A program made the translations under genes and the position numbers. Under the pieces are notes generated by a model that was not told the DNA's origin, made no database searches, and worked only from the letters and a program-made list of their open reading frames with translations. DNA of 55,016 nucleotides from Byssochlamys sp. IMV 00236 (taxonomy: Eukaryota > Ascomycota > Eurotiomycetes > Eurotiales > Thermoascaceae), in assembly GCA_001931875.2 (NCBI GenBank), contig MSJH02000672.1:1-55016 (forward strand). The letters run 5' to 3'. Positions 49,814 to 55,016 of the stretch are shown here, piece after piece. Within the stretch, counting starts at the first letter, position 1, and each line of letters starts with the position of its first letter.

Positions 49814-51738
49814 TTACATATATCGAATGACGCCGAGTAAGTATCACGGGTGGATGCCGATGGAGACCGGCACTTCGACTAAACCGCTCGATCTCTCTGA
49901 CGGGAGCCGCTCTTCTCCCTTTCCACCTCTCTGAGCTTCGAACTCTCTTCTGCCCCGTCGTCACTAGCGACAGTCCAGTAGATAGGGCATTTCGAGCTCG
50001 TTTCCCTCTCGCTAGTTCCAGAACACATACTTAGCAGTCTGAACTAACTGATACACCGTAGCCTGCGTCCCTCCAGCAGGTCCACGACCGCGCCCCCCTT
50101 CGCTCGACCGGCCCTCCGTGCTGCTGTTCCGTTCGCTGAGTGGGACATCTACAAGCCGCATGGACAAACTACTGTTGCTATCTGGAGAAACTAACGTCTT
50201 GACGGCGAGGATAGCTGAGAACCAGTGTTGTCCACCGGTGGATCCGGGTACAGAACTACGGACGGCTCTGGCACATTCTTGCAGAGGCAAAATCGAGAGG
50301 GAGAAAACAACCAAAACTAACGGATCTCCTAGTGCTGAGTGCTTATCAACACTGTCGTCATCCCTAATACTTGAAGCCTCTTCTCGTCTTCATCAAAGGG
50401 GGCGAAAACATGACTTGACCGCAACAGTTCCCTGGGTCAGTCATGCGGCTTGTTTCAGATAACGCCCAAGGTTGGTCGGCGCGGAATTTCCGCACGACGT
50501 CCACAGCCTCCAGCTCAGGGCAATGCAAAACGAGCAGAGCCAAATAAGGAAAGAAGAAAAGAGAAAAAAGCTCAGAAGCACAGAGGCTAATCGAAGCACT
50601 ACTTCCTGCACACTTATCTGGCCATCATGATCGACACGATTCGCCGGCCTTCAGATACAGCATCGCCTTAGCGCTATACCATACTCGCTAGAATTGTGCA
50701 TGAAGCCAAAGAATCCCTGCGTGCAGCTTGCAGCTACTGTATCGTGACACCCGTCGCTAAACTGAGTGAGTAGCTTGCTTTAGGTTTGTATAGCTACAGC
50801 GCAATACGTTGGATGAACTCAAAATTTCCGATCTTGGAAGAGACACGGTAAATAGGTATCGTTGTTTTTCTCGTTCGTTATTACTTGTTATTGTTCCATA
50901 TCTACCCGTTTCTCCGAATCAGACTTGCTATCATCATATGGTTCAGATCTGGTTGCGCCACACTCAAAATTCTCGTGGCTGAGAATGACGCAGTGTCCCG
51001 GCAACTCCCAAGGTTTGGTGGTTGGAGTTTACAGCAATGATGCCGATGAATTAAATGAAAATAAAAAGAAAGTGTCAAAAGTGCCCGCTTCCAGAGAAAC
51101 AGATCTGACACTCATCAGCAACTTGAAGTGGGCGCAAAGGTTGGGAACTTGGGAAGAGCATCGCCCTGCGGTTCGACACCATCCCACGTTGTGTCTGTCA
51201 CATTAGCATTATTCCCCTTGTTCAAACTTTCTTCTAGAGACTTCCCCGTGGGTTCGTCAATCTCGGTCCGTCACTTCGACCCTACTCCGGCCTCCGTCCG
51301 ATCCGAGTGAGCCTCATCGGTATCGTGGATGTGATATTATTGACCCTCCTCGGATGCAGGATTTATGTACTATAGTCACTCTGCACGTAGGGCAGAATCA
51401 ATCAACTTTTGTCACCGTCGTATTACGGGCGTCTCTTAATGACGACATCAAAATGCCCGCTTTTGTGCCAGATGGCATTCGCACATTCCAACCCTCCCTT
51501 GGGACTCCGGAGGCACTGTATCCGGTCGCTATCCGTCTATTTATATATATGGATATACATATCCCGCACGCCATACAACGCATGCTCACCTAGCCTGTCA
51601 CAGCCTCGCACCCTTGAAACTCCGATCTCTCGCATGCGAAGTATCCAGAACTTCATACAGAGTATTATTGTCTCCTATCATTTCTCTTCTAAGCCGGGCA
51701 GGTACCGGGTACGGAACTGGACGGAGAGAAGACTTGCC

Positions 51739-51762
51739 GACTGCCAACTGCCAACTGCCAAC
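51739..51762. repeat. 7-bp tandem repeat
   Basis: ACTGCCA repeated three times, preceded by a partial copy. Intergenic. Confidence 0.8.
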
Positions 51763-52474
51763 CCATGCTCTTCCCCACAGTTTCTCGTGTCCCCAGGTCT
51801 CACTCCAGCCGGATAGCGGCTGTGCAACATCCGCATGGCCCCAAAGCCGTCATTGGCAGGTTCGTCTATCCCACTCTTCTGACCGATTTCAGGAATCATA
51901 GAAGTTTTATGAGTAAAATGTAACCTGTGGATTATTACTTCGTTACTCGAACCACTTCTGTACCTGGATCTAAGTGTGTACGGAGGTTTAGGAAAATGTG
52001 CAGTTTTCGGGAACGTGATACCATTTCTCCAGTGTATCGGATGGAGGTTGCCACAGCTATGATAAGAAAAGGCAGTGGATAAAGCACCAGTGCTAGAACT
52101 ACAGAGTGACCAAAAGTCACATGTCCTATACACACTATCCTGAGGAGATATGGCTATACTCTACAGGACCTGATACCTGATAACGGTGATTCAATACCAG
52201 AGTCTCAGAGTCCGCGCAATAGCGACAGCTTGCGAGGCACGATATATTACGAGCCCATCATGACCATCTGGGACGTAGAGTCTTGAGGTCTCACGGATCG
52301 AAACACAGGATTTGAAAGATGTCACAATGATATTGGTATTGTAAAGGCAGCCGCAAAATGTTCGAAGCAGGTCTATTTTACAAGCTCCCCATGGACACAC
52401 GACTCGGGGACCACGTCAGTTCACGTGAAGCCCATCAAGCCCATTTCATGCGTCCAAACATTTTCTCTCATAGC

Positions 52475-52976
52475 TTAGTGAGCGGCGGCAGCCGGCTCCT
52501 CGTCCTCCTCGAACCAGCTCTCCTCAACGGGGGCGGCCTCACCAGCGGCAGCCTGGCCCTCAACCTCAACCTGCTGGGCCTCGTAGTCCTTCAGCTCGTT
52601 GGCGATGTTGGCCTCCTCAGGCGATGGGGGCGGCTTGGGAGCGGAGAACTTCTGAACGTGGGCTTCCGCATCACCGGGCTTGATGGGAGCGGGCTTGTAG
52701 GCGCGGAGCTCACGCAGGTACAGGTCCTGGACGGGGTCGGCTGCAAATATATCGGTTTAGTGGACGATAAACAACAGATATGCTAGGAAGGGAGCGATTG
52801 TGACCACGTACCCTGACGAGCGGCGGATGTAAGGAAGGTCCGGCGGGCGACAGAGACCTGCTGCCGGCTGACGCGGGTGAGGAGAGAGCGCTGGTAGAGG
52901 GTCAATGACGGGGTCAATGGCACGGCAGCGTCAGGGAAAGCAGTCTTACCGAAGCTCTGAGGGACTGGGACATCAT
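52475..52976 (-). CDS. ATP14: Mitochondrial F1Fo ATP synthase subunit h
   Basis: Exons 52976-52950, 52890-52812 and 52740-52475 give 123 aa; introns are 59 nt (GTAAGA to CCAG) and 71 nt (GTACGT to GCAG). It starts MMSQSLRAS; RSLLTRVSRQQ and VARRTFLTSAARQ complete an Arg/Ser-rich mitochondrial presequence without acidic residues. The mature part begins ADPVQDLYLRELRAYKP. It continues DAEAHVQKFSAPKPPPSPEEA and a very acidic end (VEVEGQ, EESWFEEDEEP), matching yeast Atp14, a peripheral-stalk subunit. The plus-strand frame of similar length over this locus is an antisense shadow. It is divergently arranged with the TFIIB gene. Confidence 0.94.
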
Positions 52977-53891
52977 CGCGGCGGTGGTGTGGACGTCGTG
53001 AAGTGGCAGAGGATGCTTCTTCCGTGAAGTTGGACGGGTTTCTTGCACTGTCGACTTTGGCCGGGCAGGAGGGCTTGGCGCTGGCTGACTCAGCTGCGGC
53101 TCTGCGCCCCAGCCAACTCTTAGTTACTCTTTCGACTGCCTTCGCCGCTCTTCAACTCTTGTCAGCCTCGTCAGAACCCCCAGCCTTCGACCTTCTTCCA
53201 ACCCACAAGCCTCTTGTCATCGAACCCCGTCACCCACGTTGCTGTGCTCGACTCGACTCCGCTCGATCTCGCTGGCAGCTGTGTCCTGACACGGTTCTGC
53301 GACCCCTTTCGTGAGACTAATCCGCTTGCGCATCTCGTCTTACGGAGACCTTGACTGGTTCATCGCGGTCGGGCAAGTCAGGCTCGGGGCTTTCTCCGCT
53401 CGTTTAGAATCTCGAGGCTTTGTGGTTTCGACACGCTGGTGAAGGCATCCTCATCGGCGAACTCGTCTTGGAAAGGTAAAGCACCGTCCGGCTTCGGCCC
53501 TCTGTGGGTTTGATGGGTAGTCCTCAAGCTGCTGGACAGTTATGAGGCGATAGCACGGTCATCTCCGCCTTTCCAAGACCTCATATCCACCGATCTCTCA
53601 GATTTGCTCAATCAATATATGTGGACTACAGTGCTAACATCGTTGCTGACAGCAGTGGCATAAGAGGCCAGGCTCGAGACGCGCTACAGCCAGCTTACTA
53701 TCTCTTTACTCTGGCTCTTAGACTCCACTCCTTGGGAACGCCCCCCTTTTCCCCGTTCGAATACAGCCGCCAAGCTGTATTCGCCGCTGTTTATTCGTGT
53801 TTGCGCTTCGAAACATAATCTCAGAGTTTCTCACAAGAAGATCAGAAGGCGTCAGCAAGAGCGATTCTTGACAAAAAAGAAACCGAGCAAA
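52977..53891. promoter_or_regulatory. Shared promoter region between ATP14 and TFIIB genes
   Basis: The two start codons are 915 nt apart and point away from each other, so this interval must carry both promoters and leaders. The first 300 nt are pyrimidine-rich on the plus strand (CTCTT, CCTTC runs). A plus-strand frame at 53003-53314 has no protein features. No clear TATA box is seen for either gene. Confidence 0.6.
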
Positions 53892-55011
53892 ATGGCGACT
53901 GTGGCACCAGGAGCGAGGGCGGATCAAACGCCATGGAGGAAAAACCTCTCCAATCACCTCATCTGTCCTGAATGTAAAGAAGTGCCACCCAATCTGGAGT
54001 TCCCCGACTCGCATGAGACAGTCTGCGGCTCCTGTGGGTTGGTCCTTGCGGACCGTGAGATAGATATGCACTCTGAGTGGCGTACCTTCTCAAATGATGA
54101 CCAGAACAATGACGATCCTTCTCGTGTTGGAGATGCAGCAAACCCGCTTTTGAACGGAAATCAACTTGAGACTCAGATCGCCGGTGGAGCTTCCGGTCAG
54201 TCTCGGCAGCTGTACCGTGCCCAGAACAAGCAGTCCAGTGAGAAGACCAACAAGTCACTCTTGGCAGCTTACAAGGAGATTGGTGCCCTCTGCGACGGCT
54301 TCAATATCCAGAAGAACGTGGCCGATACGGCGAAGTACCTGTTTAAAATTGTGGATGATGCGAAAGCCTTCAAGGGAAAATCGCAGGACGTGATCATCGC
54401 TGGTTGCATCTTCATTGCCTGCCGTCAGTGCAAGGTGCCTCGGACGTTTACCGAGATCTTTGCTGTGACCAAGGTCACCAGGAAGGAGATTGGCAGAATC
54501 TACAAGGCACTGGAGAAATTCTTTACGGCACAGAACTTGGAGAGGATCAACTCTGTTGTTTCTAATGGAGGTGAGTTGGCCATGTCACTGTCGTTGATAA
54601 TTTCAGGCATACTAAACATTTATTTTCAACGGTGAAGGTGTTCCTGATCCGAATGAGACCTACACTGCAACCACCTCGACGAAGCCGAGTGATCTGTGCA
54701 ACCGTTTCTGCAACTTGTTGGATCTTCCGTTCCAAGTCACCAACGTCTCGTCCGCGTTGTCTGACCGCGTCACCACGATGGGAGACCTCGCCGGACGCTC
54801 TCCTCTGTCGATTGTTGCTGCTTGCATATACATGGCATCATATCTTATGGGCCAGGGCAAGACAGCAAAGGAGATCTCTCAGGTGGCACACGTTAGCGAT
54901 GGCACTATCCGTGGTGCCTACAAGCAACTCTATGCCGAGAGGGAACGCCTGATTGACCCTAACTGGATCAAAGACGGTAAGGGAGACATGAAGAACCTTC
55001 CTCCCAGCTGA
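53892..55011 (+). CDS. SUA7: Transcription initiation factor TFIIB
   Basis: Exons 53892-54570 and 54638-55011 give 350 aa, the usual length. The 67-nt intron (54571-54637) has GTGAGT and GAAG and joins SNGG-VPDPNETYTA. The protein recruits RNA polymerase II to promoters by bridging TBP-DNA and the polymerase. It has the N-terminal zinc ribbon (CPEC at about 25-28, CGSC at about 45-48), then the B-reader segment REIDMHSEWRTFSND. Two cyclin folds follow (KSLLAAYKEIGALCDGFNI ... SQDVIIAGCIFIACRQ; DLAGRSPLSIVAACIYMAS ... TAKEISQVAHVSDGTIRGAYK). ATG context is AAAATGGCG. The stop lies 5 nt from the window edge. Confidence 0.97.
54571..54637 (+). other. TFIIB gene intron
   Basis: 67 nt, GTGAGT donor, ACTAAAC branch-like motif, GAAG acceptor, phase 1. 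Confidence 0.92.
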
Positions 55012-55016
55012 GATGT

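Larger units (their letters stand above)
49179..52474. other. 3.3-kb region upstream of the DUF1765 gene and downstream of ATP14
   Basis: 49179-50000 is purine-rich on the plus strand, hence pyrimidine-rich towards the DUF1765 gene, as expected for its leader and promoter. Long frames here (49340-49738, 50012-50314) follow that composition and look spurious. It contains TTAG repeats (49759-49785), a GA run (49796-49813) and an ACTGCCA tandem (about 51739-51762). No gene is recognisable between 50.3 and 52.4 kb. Confidence 0.5.

Noticed and set aside
52358..52786. Plus-strand frame of 142 codons
   Set aside because: It is antisense to the ATP14 exon 3, whose minus-strand product is clearly recognisable; the Gly/Leu-rich translation is a shadow of the Glu/Ala-rich sequence.

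Overview
The window looks like nuclear DNA of a filamentous ascomycete, most likely Eurotiales (Aspergillus/Penicillium type). The reasons are many short introns (about 45-100 nt with GTRNGT donors and CTRAY-like branch points), Zn2Cys6 regulators, and housekeeping proteins (INO1, TFIIB, Atp14, LIM protein, DUF1765 protein) of the fungal type. Exon structures below were joined by hand from splice signals and reading frame. I ran no alignments, so family names come from recognised motifs.

Layout. 1-1675 (minus): left-truncated fusion of a Gfo/Idh/MocA dehydrogenase with a DegT/DnrJ/EryC1 aminotransferase. 3465-3968: NUDIX hydrolase. 4931-6565: MATE efflux carrier. 7592-9438: Zn2Cys6 regulator with a GC-AG intron inside its zinc finger. 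Together these four resemble a small accessory (possibly amino-sugar) locus. 11009-12211: HNH-nuclease-like protein. 12514-21492: three genes on the minus strand (dimethylglycine-oxidase-like flavoprotein, Zn2Cys6 regulator, Rieske oxygenase) that read as a betaine/N-methyl demethylation cluster. 23500-25603: LIM protein.

29067-30725: myo-inositol-1-phosphate synthase, with a long gene-free upstream region. 31100-33020: multi-exon OB-fold protein with an RPA70-like C-terminus, intact or just starting to decay. 33729-34934: divergent sterol C24-methyltransferase-like enzyme. 38533-39275: small secreted six-cysteine protein. 41212-42565: membrane-anchored glycerophosphodiester phosphodiesterase. 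43406-43477: tRNA-Glu(CUC). 45551-49178: large DUF1765 protein. 52475-52976 and 53892-55011: ATP synthase subunit h and TFIIB, head to head.

The right half (from about 23 kb) is mostly core genome interrupted by gene-poor stretches. The left 22 kb has an accessory character. A 9-mer, TACGGAGTA/TACTCCGTA, recurs eight times, only between genes.
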